Assembly: GCA_015061915.1 (NCBI GenBank)
Contig: SUVR01000003.1
Location: 1 to 64,000 of the forward strand
Reading direction: 5' to 3'
Source: Lentisphaerota bacterium
GTDB taxonomy: Bacteria; Verrucomicrobiota; Lentisphaeria; Victivallales; UBA1829
DNA length: 64,000 bases
Part shown: positions 1-9,644 of the stretch, in pieces
How the letters are laid out: each line of letters opens with the position of its first letter
Numbering within the stretch: position 1 is the stretch's first letter
Position numbers and translations under genes: made by a program
The notes under the pieces: model-generated
The model's database searches: none
Told to the model about the DNA's origin: nothing
The model's input: only the letters and a program-made list of their open reading frames with translations

Positions 1-120
1 CGCAGGATCCGGTTGCCTCGTTAAGAAGCAGCTTTAATGAAGTCGCACTCAAAGGAGAGTTTATTGAGTTTGTTGGGAAAATAAATCCATGGGCAACCCA
101 AGAACAGTTGCTTTATTGTT

Positions 121-1656
121 ATGACAGGTCTTGGCAAGGTGGAATTCAAACTTTCTGTGTTCAGGAACGAAAACGGCGTGGCGTTCCCTGCGGATCAGTT
201 GGATCTGAAAGTCATCAAGGTGTGGTACCAGAACAAAAATGCGTGGTGGAGCTACTTCGCCGATACAGAGCTGAAACTGGTCCCGGAACTGTTGCTGAAC
301 GATGAGGACCTGATCAAAGTCGATATCGAAACCGTGCAGAACTATGCCCGTCTGACCGAAAAGGACGGAAAAATCTCTTATTTCTGGATGACCGCACCGC
401 CGGAAATCGACAAGCGTTTCGGGATCCAGGCGTGGTATCGTGAGTCCGCTTTTCACTGTATGACGCCCAATTTCCGGGACGCAAAAACCCTACAGCCCGT
501 GACGCTGGAACAGGGAAAGTTCAAGCAGTTCTTCCTGACCGTTCATACCCGGAAAGATCAGGCGCCCGGTCTTTACAAGGGGTCTGTTTCCATGGTCAAA
601 GACGGGGTCGAGCTTGGCACGATCCCGGTTCAGATCCGGGTGCTTCCCTTTGTTCTGCCCCAGCCCGCAGCATACAGCAATGTGAACAAACCCTTCCTCG
701 TCTCCTCCTATAACTGCGTGAATCTCAAGATGTTCACCGCCCAGAACGGCAACGATATGGAACTGGCGAAACAGCAGCTTTACAATGTACTGGAAAATCA
801 GGTGAAACACAACCAGACCATGCACTGGATCCCCGGCAGTTCCAGCCTGTATGAACACTGGTTCACGCTGGATGTGATGCGCCGCTGCGGGATGCGGATG
901 GATTATGTCATGTGCGGGCGCCCGATCCGGATCGGGAACACCCCCATGGATACCGTGCAGGATGCAAAGATCCAGAGCCGTCTCTACCGGGAAAAACTCG
1001 GTCCCGATGCCATGATCTTTCTGGAGTATGGCGACGAACCCGGTGTGGGCTGGGTGCGCCGGAACCTGAAATTTTTTGAGATCTATCAGAAAGAGGGGCT
1101 GGACTTCGCTATCGCCGGCAAGGATCAGGTTTTCTTTGCCGCCGGTCATTCCTACCGGTTCTTCAATACCTCCCGGGAGCCGGAGGACCCCACCTCCACC
1201 CGGCTGTGGAACGAGGTCGGCAAAACGTGGGTCGGCTGGTACGCCATGCAGCACGTAGGGGCGGAAAATCCCGCCTTCAACCGCCGTCAGAACGGGATGG
1301 CGCCCTATCTGGCGGATTACAGCGCACTGTGCAACTACGCTCATTATCTTGGTCCTTACAACGACCGCTCGGATACCTATAAACCAATGATCTACGCTTA
1401 CGGCTGCGGCGACGGCGTGATCGATACCCTGCAATGGGAGGGATTCCGGGAGGGGGTGGACGACATCCGTTACGCCACACTGCTGAAACGACTCGCATTG
1501 GAAGCTGCTGATTCCAAAGATCTTGCGATCGAATATCAGGGACGCACCGCACTGCAGTTCTTTGCGGAGATCGATTCCGCTTCCGCCGATATGAATACGG
1601 TCCGGCTGGAAATGATCACACGGATCCTCAAACTCAAAAAACTTCTGAACAAGTAA
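121..1656 (+). CDS. DUF4091-type glycoside-hydrolase-like protein; 5' end unclear (possible frameshift or truncation near position 120)
   Basis: 511 aa ORF with 'ADQLDLKVIKVWYQNKNAWW', 'VPELLLNDEDLIKVD' and C-terminal 'DTLQWEGFREGVDDIRYATLL', typical of DUF4091 proteins; expected N-terminal part is not in this frame. Confidence 0.7.
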   Translation: MTGLGKVEFKLSVFRNENGVAFPADQLDLKVIKVWYQNKNAWWSYFADTELKLVPELLLNDEDLIKVDIETVQNYARLTEKDGKISYFWMTAPPEIDKRFGIQAWYRESAFHCMTPNFRDAKTLQPVTLEQGKFKQFFLTVHTRKDQAPGLYKGSVSMVKDGVELGTIPVQIRVLPFVLPQPAAYSNVNKPFLVSSYNCVNLKMFTAQNGNDMELAKQQLYNVLENQVKHNQTMHWIPGSSSLYEHWFTLDVMRRCGMRMDYVMCGRPIRIGNTPMDTVQDAKIQSRLYREKLGPDAMIFLEYGDEPGVGWVRRNLKFFEIYQKEGLDFAIAGKDQVFFAAGHSYRFFNTSREPEDPTSTRLWNEVGKTWVGWYAMQHVGAENPAFNRRQNGMAPYLADYSALCNYAHYLGPYNDRSDTYKPMIYAYGCGDGVIDTLQWEGFREGVDDIRYATLLKRLALEAADSKDLAIEYQGRTALQFFAEIDSASADMNTVRLEMITRILKLKKLLNK

Positions 1657-1668
1657 AGGAAAGCGAAA

Positions 1669-3945
1669 ATGATGATGAAAAAATATGTTCTGTTTACTGC
1701 AATGCTCCTGTGCCTGTTCGCCGGAGCAATGAGTTACGCCGAAACTGAAAGTCTGACGGACCGGGTCAAAAATCCCGCACTCCCTGTCGCAGACCGGATC
1801 CGGGCACTGGAGAAATACACCCGTTCGCCGGAAGGGAAAAAAGATCCCATGGCAATCGTGGCGATCGGCGAACAACTACTCACCGGACAGCTCACCCCCG
1901 ATGAATTTGAAGCGCTGGTGTGCCGTCTGCTGCTGCCCCATGTGACCCGCACCGTAAAACGGCAGGATCTGGCGGAAAAATATCACCGTGCCGTTCTTGC
2001 CCACCCGCAGGCGGATGTGCAGTATAAGATCGAAGCAGTCAAAAATCTGTGTTCGTATCTGGCGCAACGGAACGACTATGATGCCGCATTTCAGCTTGCG
2101 AAAGATGCACTTTCCATTGAAGATACTGATCCGGGACAGGTTGTGCAACTTTACAAAGTCCACGTCAATCTATTGAAATGGCAGGGGAAACACGGAGAAG
2201 CCGAAACTTTCCTCCGGAGCCGGATCAATGAGCAGAACAAAAAAGAAATGCTGATCGCCCTGGCGGAACTCCACTCCTATTTCCGGGATTGGGACAAAGC
2301 TCATACCGTATATCTGGAAGCGGGATTGCCCCGGAAAGCACTTGCCGTTTATGAGTCCGCCGACCACGTAAAAGCCCGCGCCTTTGCCCTGAAAGTCCTT
2401 GCGGATGAACAGAATTACGACGAACCGTTCCGGGGCTCTCTGCTATATCTGTTCCTCGGTCCGGATCAGGAAGATACAGCCATCCGGAAAAAGTATGCCC
2501 ACCTGATGAAGTATGCCGCCTCTGCACAGCACTGGCGGGTCATGTTCTCTCTGCAAGGTGCTGCGATCGCCCGGGATTACGACCGGATGTTTGAGATCCT
2601 CAACGCCCTGAAAGCCCACAAAAACTATGCCTTCAGCGAAGACATCGCCAAAGTCCTGCTCATCTATGCTCTCGAAACCCGCCGGTTCGATACCCTGACC
2701 GCCCTGAAAGCAGAAATCGCCGCCAGTCGGCTCAATAAAAAGACCACTCTGCTGATCGCGGCAGATTATTTTCTCTCCATAAAAGAAGATAAGTCCGGAG
2801 CGTTCAAGGAGTTCTGCAAGAATTACAAATTTCCGGAGATGACGCAGCAGGAACGCGCCGACCTGTACCTCGCTCTTGCCTCTTTTGCCCTCAACGGCGG
2901 CATGAACACGGTGTCTGCCGAGATCCATAAGGCGTATCTGGATCTTTATAAACACTTGCCCTGCAAGACTTATACGATCCCGTTCAGCGATGAACCGGTT
3001 ATCGGGCTTCACGGCTTCCTTTCCCTCAAAAAAATGCCGGACCCCCACTTTATGGATCGTAAGTTCGGCGGCAGTATGGACTTCCTCTCAACGGACGTCT
3101 CCACCGGGGAACGCAGCGGCGCAGTCCGGAGCAAAGCGAAGGACGGCGAGCCTTACCGCCCCTCTGAACTGCGGATGATATGCGATCAGTACGGAATCCA
3201 TATTCTGTTCCGGGCGTACGACAGCAAGGCGAAAGCCATCGAAGCCGGGCTTGCCGGGGCGGGCAGCTTTGAGATGTATCTTGCACCCGGAGAGGACCAG
3301 CCCTACTATTGTCCCCTGCCCGACACGGGCAACAGAGCGGTCCAGATCTGGAACACCACCTACAACACCCCCCAATGGCGGCGGCTGGACGTTCACGGCA
3401 AGACGAATTTCGACGTAAGAACGGAAACAGTTTTCACGGATGACGGTTACTATGTCTACCTGTTTCTGGCGTGGGACAAGTTCTACGATAAACTGCCGGA
3501 AAAGGGCGATCTCTGGGATTTTGAGAACATCCACTGGTCCCGGTTCGGCGGTCATTCGTGGAACGGGATCAAGACCATCCACGGCAGATCCAGCTGGGGC
3601 AAACTGGCATTCGAGATCTCCGACGACCAGATGCGCCGGATCAAGCGCAGCCTGATCGCCAAAGCCCGCAAAGCGTACCTGCAGGAAAAACGGACCACCC
3701 ACACCTATCACGGTGAAGTGGACCGCTGGGCAAAGGATCTTTATGCGGGTGATCCGGACTTTTACAAGGCAAAGGTCGCACCCCTGATCCGGCAGCTGGA
3801 TTCCTACCTGCCACTCGTGACCGTGGAGATGGACGACGCCACCGTGGACAAACTCTTCCACGAGGCAGTCCCCGGCTGGTTCGAGATTCGTTTCAAGGTC
3901 TCCGACCTCCGGAAGGACTATCTGGAAGAGTCTCTGTTTCAGTAA
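1669..3945 (+). CDS. Secreted TPR-like protein with C-terminal CBM9/DOMON-like region
   Basis: Signal peptide MMMKKYVLFTAMLLCLFAGAMSYA; helical repeat-like middle; C-terminal beta-rich part 'VRTETVFTDDGYYVYLFLAWDKFYD'. Confidence 0.55.
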   Translation: MMMKKYVLFTAMLLCLFAGAMSYAETESLTDRVKNPALPVADRIRALEKYTRSPEGKKDPMAIVAIGEQLLTGQLTPDEFEALVCRLLLPHVTRTVKRQDLAEKYHRAVLAHPQADVQYKIEAVKNLCSYLAQRNDYDAAFQLAKDALSIEDTDPGQVVQLYKVHVNLLKWQGKHGEAETFLRSRINEQNKKEMLIALAELHSYFRDWDKAHTVYLEAGLPRKALAVYESADHVKARAFALKVLADEQNYDEPFRGSLLYLFLGPDQEDTAIRKKYAHLMKYAASAQHWRVMFSLQGAAIARDYDRMFEILNALKAHKNYAFSEDIAKVLLIYALETRRFDTLTALKAEIAASRLNKKTTLLIAADYFLSIKEDKSGAFKEFCKNYKFPEMTQQERADLYLALASFALNGGMNTVSAEIHKAYLDLYKHLPCKTYTIPFSDEPVIGLHGFLSLKKMPDPHFMDRKFGGSMDFLSTDVSTGERSGAVRSKAKDGEPYRPSELRMICDQYGIHILFRAYDSKAKAIEAGLAGAGSFEMYLAPGEDQPYYCPLPDTGNRAVQIWNTTYNTPQWRRLDVHGKTNFDVRTETVFTDDGYYVYLFLAWDKFYDKLPEKGDLWDFENIHWSRFGGHSWNGIKTIHGRSSWGKLAFEISDDQMRRIKRSLIAKARKAYLQEKRTTHTYHGEVDRWAKDLYAGDPDFYKAKVAPLIRQLDSYLPLVTVEMDDATVDKLFHEAVPGWFEIRFKVSDLRKDYLEESLFQ

Positions 3946-3954
3946 CTTCTGCGA

Positions 3955-5283
3955 TCAGAATGTCACTGTGACCATAGCTTCCGGGCGCAGCATGATCCGC
4001 AGGTACTGGTTCTGATACTTCAGCTGGAATGCCTGCGGCGACTTTGCATGGTTCCCCAGAACCGCACAATGAGTGCCATCCGGATTCCGGCAGACTACAC
4101 AATCAATGTCGTTCAGAACGCAGGGGGTACGGACACCTTTCAGCAGGACGGCGCCCCGCTTGATGCCGGAAAAATGTTTGAACGCGTGATACTGGACGCT
4201 GGGCGTGACCTGCTTTGTCCGGGAATGGATCTCCACCAGACCGGCGCAATCGAAGGGACCGAGGTTCGGGTTGCCGTTTTCATCCAGCGCACAGTTCCAG
4301 CCCACGAACGAGGAGCAGCCGTTATTCAGGGCGCCGCTGATGGTCCGGGACCACCAGAGGATATGGCTTTCCGCGGAATCCGTACGCAGGTTCGGACCTT
4401 TCTCCGTCAACTGGAAATCGGCTTTGAGTTCCGGATACGCCGCACGGATCTCCTGAATCATCTCCGGTTTGCCGGCATAGGGATGCCATGCCACTGCATC
4501 GATGTTCTTCCGGACTTCCGGATCGGACAGGATATATTTCACCCGCTTCCAGCCGCTGTAATTGTGGTCGTGGATCCAGATCTTGGTATCGAGTCCGGCG
4601 GCACGGAGTTTTTCCGGCAGGAGGGCCCCGGCAAGGATCCGTTCAAAGTCGGGGTGCAGTCGGCTCTGGGGCATTCTGCCGCCCTGTTCGGTCTCCGGCT
4701 CGTTCTGAATGGTCAGCGCATGAATGGGTACGCCCGCTGCCTGATACGCTTTCAGATATTCCACATAGTAATTGGCGAAGGCTTCCAGATAATCCGCACG
4801 CATTTCGCCGCCGCAGATCTCACCGCCGGTCTTCATCCAGCCCGGGGGACTCCACGGAGAGGAAAAGACATACAGATCCTTTTGAAGATCAAGCACTTCC
4901 TTGACAATGGGGATCAGATATTCCCGGTCACGGTCGATGGAAAAATTTTTCATCTCAATGTCATCCACCGTGTCGTTGTAGCAATAGACTTCTGTGGAGT
5001 AGTCGCTGGAACCCACGTTCAACCGGGCGATGGAGAGGTCCAGACCTTCCGGCGTGAAAAGATCTTTCAGCACCGCCTTGCGCTGTTCCGGCGGCAGGGT
5101 GTTGAGCATATAGCAGGCGGCATCGGTGAGGGAAACGCCGAAGCCGAGGATCTTATGGGATTCCACCGCCTGATCCAGATCAAGGCAATCCCAGCCGAAG
5201 TAGTAATCTTTTGTAAAGGGCTGATTTTCACTTTCATAAGTGATGCCGGTGCTGTCGGTGACAAGGGTCTTGATCCGGGTCAT
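3955..5283 (-). CDS. GH30-like glycoside hydrolase
   Basis: 'GFGVSLTDAACYMLNTL', 'VFSSPWSPPGWMKT', 'ALTIQNEPE', 'VAWHPYAGKPEMI'. Confidence 0.8.
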   Translation of the reverse strand: MTRIKTLVTDSTGITYESENQPFTKDYYFGWDCLDLDQAVESHKILGFGVSLTDAACYMLNTLPPEQRKAVLKDLFTPEGLDLSIARLNVGSSDYSTEVYCYNDTVDDIEMKNFSIDRDREYLIPIVKEVLDLQKDLYVFSSPWSPPGWMKTGGEICGGEMRADYLEAFANYYVEYLKAYQAAGVPIHALTIQNEPETEQGGRMPQSRLHPDFERILAGALLPEKLRAAGLDTKIWIHDHNYSGWKRVKYILSDPEVRKNIDAVAWHPYAGKPEMIQEIRAAYPELKADFQLTEKGPNLRTDSAESHILWWSRTISGALNNGCSSFVGWNCALDENGNPNLGPFDCAGLVEIHSRTKQVTPSVQYHAFKHFSGIKRGAVLLKGVRTPCVLNDIDCVVCRNPDGTHCAVLGNHAKSPQAFQLKYQNQYLRIMLRPEAMVTVTF

Positions 5284-5422
5284 TGTGCCGTCTCCTCATT
5301 CTGTTTTTTCTGTTGCAAATTTTGTACTTTTCAAACTTTCTTCTGTGCTACTATACCGCCAAACAACCGATTTGCAAAGCAGAAAAGAAATGATTTTTAG
5401 GATAAAAGAAACCGTCGCAGCC

Positions 5423-7357
5423 TCACTCCACAGGCATTTTTGAATGAGGCTTTATCTTCGGAGCGGGTGTGGTCCGGGTAACGGCGGGTGATTCCGTAGT
5501 CATGGTCACAGAGAAATCCAGATTGCCGTCGGCGGGAGCGATGGCGGTGAAGGAGATCAGGACCATACCACGGTTCGGGGAGTCCAGATCCTTGTTCCGC
5601 AGTTCGTCATCGGTCTGGATCAGCCACGGAGCATCAGACGTTTTGCGCAGAACCAATCTTCTGCCGTTCCGCCGCAGGAGCATAGTGCCATCCTCCCGTT
5701 CTTCGCATTTTGCAAAGGTACAGAGCTGCCATTTGACCTTGGAACCGGGCTTCAGACCGGCAAGAGAATCGGTGACTTTCATCCCGCCCTCCGGCAGCAG
5801 ATTGAAGGTGCGGATCGCTTTTTTGGCATCGAATTTGTACGTCCCGCTCATATCAATGACCGCTTCGGTATCGGTAACTTTCCGGAAGGTCGCCTTGGCA
5901 TTGACATTCTGGCGGTGTCCGTTGATCTGCAAAGTGTTATGGCTCTGGACACCGTAGCGGAACACATTCCAGCGGGTGGAGTTCTGTCCGTAATACCAGA
6001 GGGAAATGCCCTTTTCCTCCAGCACGCCGTACAGGTCGCCGCCCAGATCATTTGCCCAGCGGACGCCATTGGTCTCAAAGCAGAATGTTCCGGCATCCAT
6101 GTGACCGTGGAGGGTGTTGCCGGTGCCGCCTTTCACTGCCAGCCAGGAGGAATTTACTTTGTGACCGGACCGCATAACTGCCACGGGATTTTCCGCCTCG
6201 TTTCCGCTGAAATAGGAAAGAGCGCCCTTGAGGTCCTTTTCCTCCGGCAGGTTCATGTAGACCATCAGCAGCGGAACGTGCTGACTCATGCCGCTCAAGG
6301 GTTTGTCCGGACGCCTTTTTGCATATGTAAGAACCAGTTTCCGTTCGGTCCGGTCGAAGAACTCCGGCCGTTTGAAGTGGTGGGCAAGGAAGGTTATCTC
6401 GAAAGAAACACCCCGGTACATACCGCCATCCGCATGATTGAACCAGTATCCAGCCGGAGAGGTCATTGCCTGTGCGTACTCACCCGTATGGGAGAAGCCG
6501 GGATCAGCGGAAAGACCGAAGTCGGTCCCGAACGAGTTATCCAGCATACCGATCAGATAGCAGAGGTACAGCGTGCCGTAGCTCCAGTAGCCGGGTCCCT
6601 CTGCATAAGCACCGTTGGGGTGATAGCCTTTGCGGATATAATAGGGCACACATTCCACCGCCCGGGCAATGACTTTCTGCGAAAGTTCGGGGTCAATATC
6701 CGCCACGGCAATGGCACCTGCGACCAGTCCACTGTGGCAGACGGGGTTCCAGTTGGATGCCATCTTCATCCACCAGCGGTTGCCGGTGAAAGAGGGTTTC
6801 AGCCCCTTTTCGATGATCGCTGTGGTGAATTTCTGCCGCTGTTCGGGGGTGAGAAGATGATAAAACCAGTCGTACCCGATCGCCAGAGCAAAAGTCATTT
6901 CCGCCGTATCCAGAAAATGGTACGGATTCCAGTCCGGAAAGTCGGCGGCGTGTTCCAGTTCTCTGATTGCCCGTTCGGCATACTCTTTTTTGCCGGTAAG
7001 CATATACGCCACCGCCAGATGCTGAACCGTTCCGGCGACTTTCCGGCTGGTGAAAAGCATCTGTTTGTAACTGATCACCCGTTCGATCAGGGGCATGGTC
7101 AGAAGCAGGTCCGCATCGTGAATGATCCGTTCCGACAAAGGCTTACCGTAAAATGTCTTTGCATTTTTCCGGATCACGCCGGAAGTTTTGGGCGTGATGA
7201 ACAGACGCGGATGGGTGTTGCCGATCTTGGAGACATCGACTTTCTGCATTTTGGCGGGTCCTTTCTTCGGTTTCGGGGCGGCATCCAATCCGGTTCCGGC
7301 AAGAAACAAGGCTGCGGTTGCGGAGAGAAGAACGGTTTTTTTCAGGCTTGCGAACAT
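5423..7357 (-). CDS. Secreted heparinase II/III-like polysaccharide lyase
   Basis: Signal peptide; 'HPRLFITP', 'AIGYDWFYHLLTPEQR', 'GHMDAGTFCFETNGVRWANDLG', 'QSHNTLQINGHRQ'. Confidence 0.75.
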   Translation of the reverse strand: MFASLKKTVLLSATAALFLAGTGLDAAPKPKKGPAKMQKVDVSKIGNTHPRLFITPKTSGVIRKNAKTFYGKPLSERIIHDADLLLTMPLIERVISYKQMLFTSRKVAGTVQHLAVAYMLTGKKEYAERAIRELEHAADFPDWNPYHFLDTAEMTFALAIGYDWFYHLLTPEQRQKFTTAIIEKGLKPSFTGNRWWMKMASNWNPVCHSGLVAGAIAVADIDPELSQKVIARAVECVPYYIRKGYHPNGAYAEGPGYWSYGTLYLCYLIGMLDNSFGTDFGLSADPGFSHTGEYAQAMTSPAGYWFNHADGGMYRGVSFEITFLAHHFKRPEFFDRTERKLVLTYAKRRPDKPLSGMSQHVPLLMVYMNLPEEKDLKGALSYFSGNEAENPVAVMRSGHKVNSSWLAVKGGTGNTLHGHMDAGTFCFETNGVRWANDLGGDLYGVLEEKGISLWYYGQNSTRWNVFRYGVQSHNTLQINGHRQNVNAKATFRKVTDTEAVIDMSGTYKFDAKKAIRTFNLLPEGGMKVTDSLAGLKPGSKVKWQLCTFAKCEEREDGTMLLRRNGRRLVLRKTSDAPWLIQTDDELRNKDLDSPNRGMVLISFTAIAPADGNLDFSVTMTTESPAVTRTTPAPKIKPHSKMPVE

Positions 7358-7373
7358 GATTTTCCTTTCACTT

Positions 7374-9485
7374 TCATTCCGGGATCAATATAAAAAGCGC
7401 ACGGTAAGCGGGCAGAACAAAGGTGCTGTTGGACGGCAATGCCGTAATGCTGCCGTCTTCCGGGCTCCAGACTTCGGCGGCGACCGTGCCGTTGTACGGG
7501 ATCGTAAGATCCTTTCCGCTGCGGTTGCACAGCATGTGGATCTCTTTGCCGTCCCGGTGGAAGGTTCCCTGCTGGACGGTTTTCTGTTCAAAATCCAGCT
7601 GGAAGATCCCCTTCACCGTCGCCTTGAGTTCAGGCAGGACATCATTGATGGAGCAGACGGGGAAGTCAGCGCCGTCGGATACACTTTCAGCGGTATCGTA
7701 AAACGCGGGAGCCTTGTCGAGATAATGGACTTTCACGCCCGCGTCAGCCAGTTTTTTCAGCGCGTCAACAGCGGCTTTCCGCATCACGAGACAGCGGGGA
7801 ACATACACCAGATCCACACGATTGCCGGAGATCTTTGCCTCACCATCCGTTTCCAGCGTCCGGACGGCATCGGTCAGGTCATCGCAATCCACCAGAAAGA
7901 AGTCGTAACCGTTCTCATAAATATGGTTCACCAGCTCCCAGATGGAGGTTTCCGCCAGTTTATCGTAGGGGATGAACTGTGCCGCCGTGGCAGGGTAGAT
8001 CACCGCCTGCTCATTTTCCACGGGGTAATAGACAAACACATTGCTTTCGTTCTGCAAGCCTTCCAGCATGATGCCAAGCCGCGCCACATAACGGTTGAAG
8101 GCGGTCATTTCCTCTGCGTTGGCATAGCCGTCATTTTCCGGTCTGCGGAGGACATTGTTCCGCCAGGTGGAGAGTGCGGGCGCAAAGTAGGAATGGGTCA
8201 CCCGGACGCCGCCCAGATACAGCAGCCCCATGACCGCAGTCATGTAGTTCACCGGATTTTTCCGGAACTCCTCCACGTTGTAAAAGGGGCAGATCTCCAC
8301 CATCATGCCGGACTGCTTTTTCCGTGCCGCGATCTGGGGCGTCTTGACCGTCAGGGAGCTGAACTGATCCGGAATACAAGACAGCACATCCAGTCCCGGA
8401 TAAGTGGCTTTGGAAAGCACTTTCACATAGTCGCCATAGTTGCAGACCTGTCCGTACAGCCCTTCTTCCGCCATATAATGCCCGGAAAAACCGGTTCCGT
8501 GTGCTTCGCACCATGCGGCGAGCTGCCCGGAGTACGCCTCTGCGATCAGATCCCCCACCAGCGCATAAAACTTGATCCGTGTGGCATAAGCGCGGGCGCA
8601 GTCATTTTCAAACATCAGGGGCAGAAAGATCCGCAGGTCCTCCCCGTATTTTGCCTCATATTCCTCAAAGAAGTTCTCCACCCACGGGATCAGCGCCCGG
8701 GACCAGGTCTCGTAACTGCGCACATAACGGTGGAACAGACCGGGTTCATCGGTAAAGACATTATCCGCATTGGGATAGGCTTCCGGACACGCCGCCGCGA
8801 TCGGCTCGAAACAGCAGTCGATGAAACGGCGCACGGCACGCTTATCCATAATATTGATATTTTTCCGGAAGGAGCAGGTGTTGTGAGTTCCCTGTGATCC
8901 GTAGTGAGCGTCTTTTTCGCAGAAGATGAACAGCACTTCAAAGGGATCCAGTTCGCAGGTCAGGGAATCTTTCTGAAAGGGGATGGGGCTCATCTTTTCG
9001 TAGATCGCCGGGGTTTCGTGCAGCTGGCGGTCCACATCCAGCGGACATTTCGCCGCCCAGACGATCCGGTTGGTCTCGTCATCGATCCGGAACTTGACGG
9101 TGCGGGGTTCGTCGTAGGTGATGCGCCGCTCCATGTAAAGCCCTTTTGCCGAAAGTTCGGGATGCCCTTCCAGCACCAGACCGCCGCCCTGACCGCTGGG
9201 ATAGCCGGCTTCGTCATAGATCCAGTAGGATAAGTCATTCTCTTTCAACTTGTCCAGAATAACCTGAAACTTTTCCAGATTTTCGGGATTTTCCGTAAAA
9301 CCTTTGATGTCACGGCGGGACCTCCCGCAGCAGCTGACCCCGTAGGGCACATTGGTCACAATGCCGCCATACCCGAAGTCACGGTACGCTTCCAGCAGGA
9401 GATCGGTATTGTTATGCAAGCCGTGATTGATCGAACGGACGGCATATTTTCGCGGCGGATCTTGAAACAGTTCAGAGGTCAACAT
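7374..9485 (-). CDS. GH106-related glycoside hydrolase-like protein
   Basis: 'YWIYDEAGYPSGQGGGLV', 'VFTDEPGLFHRY', 'FSGHYMAEEGLYGQVCNYGDY'; shares motifs with the protein at 44417-47533. Confidence 0.65.
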   Translation of the reverse strand: MLTSELFQDPPRKYAVRSINHGLHNNTDLLLEAYRDFGYGGIVTNVPYGVSCCGRSRRDIKGFTENPENLEKFQVILDKLKENDLSYWIYDEAGYPSGQGGGLVLEGHPELSAKGLYMERRITYDEPRTVKFRIDDETNRIVWAAKCPLDVDRQLHETPAIYEKMSPIPFQKDSLTCELDPFEVLFIFCEKDAHYGSQGTHNTCSFRKNINIMDKRAVRRFIDCCFEPIAAACPEAYPNADNVFTDEPGLFHRYVRSYETWSRALIPWVENFFEEYEAKYGEDLRIFLPLMFENDCARAYATRIKFYALVGDLIAEAYSGQLAAWCEAHGTGFSGHYMAEEGLYGQVCNYGDYVKVLSKATYPGLDVLSCIPDQFSSLTVKTPQIAARKKQSGMMVEICPFYNVEEFRKNPVNYMTAVMGLLYLGGVRVTHSYFAPALSTWRNNVLRRPENDGYANAEEMTAFNRYVARLGIMLEGLQNESNVFVYYPVENEQAVIYPATAAQFIPYDKLAETSIWELVNHIYENGYDFFLVDCDDLTDAVRTLETDGEAKISGNRVDLVYVPRCLVMRKAAVDALKKLADAGVKVHYLDKAPAFYDTAESVSDGADFPVCSINDVLPELKATVKGIFQLDFEQKTVQQGTFHRDGKEIHMLCNRSGKDLTIPYNGTVAAEVWSPEDGSITALPSNSTFVLPAYRALFILIPE

Positions 9486-9644
9486 AAGTCATTTCCTTTC
9501 TGTATTTCTGAAAAGACATTTGTGTTGTCTCCTAAAGTAGCCCCCTGCACCGGAAAAATCAAGCCCGCACGCCACTTTTTTCCGGAAATATACAAAATAT
9601 GCCTGTCCGGCAAACAGAACGGATCAGAACGGAAAATTCAGGAT

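Noticed and set aside
4048-8897. Long plus-strand ORFs (4048-5400, 5915-7393, 7188-8897)
   Set aside because: All antisense to GH30-like, heparinase-like and GH106-like genes whose minus-strand translations carry family motifs.
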